IMG/VR virus record: IMGVR_UViG_3300031746_000102
Location: 1-32,647 of that record
Reading direction: 5' to 3' (one strand)
DNA length: 32,647 nucleotides
Origin: a virus
Of the stretch, positions 32,477 through 32,647 are shown in pieces; within the stretch, counting starts at the first letter, position 1, and each line of letters opens with the position of its first letter. A program made the position numbers and the translations under genes. Below the pieces are notes generated by a model. The model searched no databases and had not been told where the DNA came from. It saw nothing but the letters and a program-made list of their open reading frames with translations.

Positions 32477-32647
32477 AGTTGTTGCTCCTTCAGAAGGACG
32501 TTGTCAGCGATGTAGTACGCTTTCTCTGCCGCCATCTCTTGCGCCTTCGCAGCTTTCTTGAAGTGCGCTGGTGCAATTTTGCCAAGTTCGTCGCGAATCT
32601 CCCGCATCGAATCCTTCAGCCGCTCCACCTCCGCTGCCTGTGCGTCG
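32437..32647 (-). CDS. Coiled-coil-like protein (5' partial at the window edge)
   Basis: The frame is open on the minus strand from the right edge to its stop at 32437, about 69 visible residues; the GTG at 32628 is in frame but the frame continues beyond it, so the start probably lies outside. The visible part is helical and charged (VERLKDSMREIRDELGK, then AHFKKAAKAQEMAAEKAYY) and ends LWVTTLSIGAPPL. It overlaps the next gene by 40 bases. Heptad-like spacing suggests a coiled coil. Function unknown. Confidence 0.5.
   Translation of the reverse strand, partial: DAQAAEVERLKDSMREIRDELGKIAPAHFKKAAKAQEMAAEKAYYIADNVLLKEQQLWVTTLSIGAPPL

Overview
The window reads as part of the late region of a double-stranded DNA tailed phage (Caudoviricetes). 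A short-tailed, podovirus-like particle is the best inference. I see an adaptor-like head-to-tail connector, a nozzle-like tail protein, several fibre or adhesin proteins, and a run of ejection-type proteins of rising size (353, 528 and 3893 residues) that recalls the order of T7 gp14-gp15-gp16. An overlapping pair of Rz/Rz1-type spanins points to a Gram-negative host. The DNA is GC-rich and almost fully coding. I cannot name the phage or its host, and no integrase, tRNA or CRISPR array is visible.

Layout: 1-12938 (+) holds virion genes. These are the end of an Ig/LamG-like protein, an adaptor-like connector, a tail or fibre protein, a polyglycine adhesin, an 837-residue nozzle-like protein with an inserted lectin-like domain, two further fibre or accessory proteins, a 1429-residue fibre built from about 14 copies of one short motif plus two larger modules, and two small surface proteins. 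The one real intergenic gap (12939-13010) carries a sigma70-like promoter. It precedes a surface-chemistry cassette at 13011-16077 (+): glycosyltransferase, a 43-residue Lys-rich peptide, an NDP-sugar 4,6-dehydratase, a SAM methyltransferase and a GNAT acetyltransferase. Next come the ejection-type proteins (16016-30342), ending in a giant gene of 11.7 kb. A lysis cassette follows at 30339-31599 (membrane protein, holin-like protein, i-spanin, o-spanin), then two tiny genes. From 31926 to the right edge three small genes lie on the minus strand and converge on the late genes.

The genes are tightly packed. Eleven plus-strand junctions are ATGA, GTGA, TTGA, TAATG or TGATG overlaps, which suggests translational coupling in long late messages. 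The virion genes build the tail and host-recognition surface. The sugar cassette could modify a glycan on the virion or on the host. The ejection proteins would enter the cell with the DNA, and the lysis genes act at the end.

The most striking object is the giant protein. Besides regions that resemble large polyvalent phage proteins, it contains a well-preserved GGDEF (diguanylate cyclase-type) domain with an SGDEF signature, flanked by low-complexity linkers. It also contains a HEXXGH zinc-peptidase-like motif followed by an EE pair. If this protein is packaged and ejected, the phage would deliver a nucleotide-second-messenger-type domain and a protease-like domain at the moment of infection.
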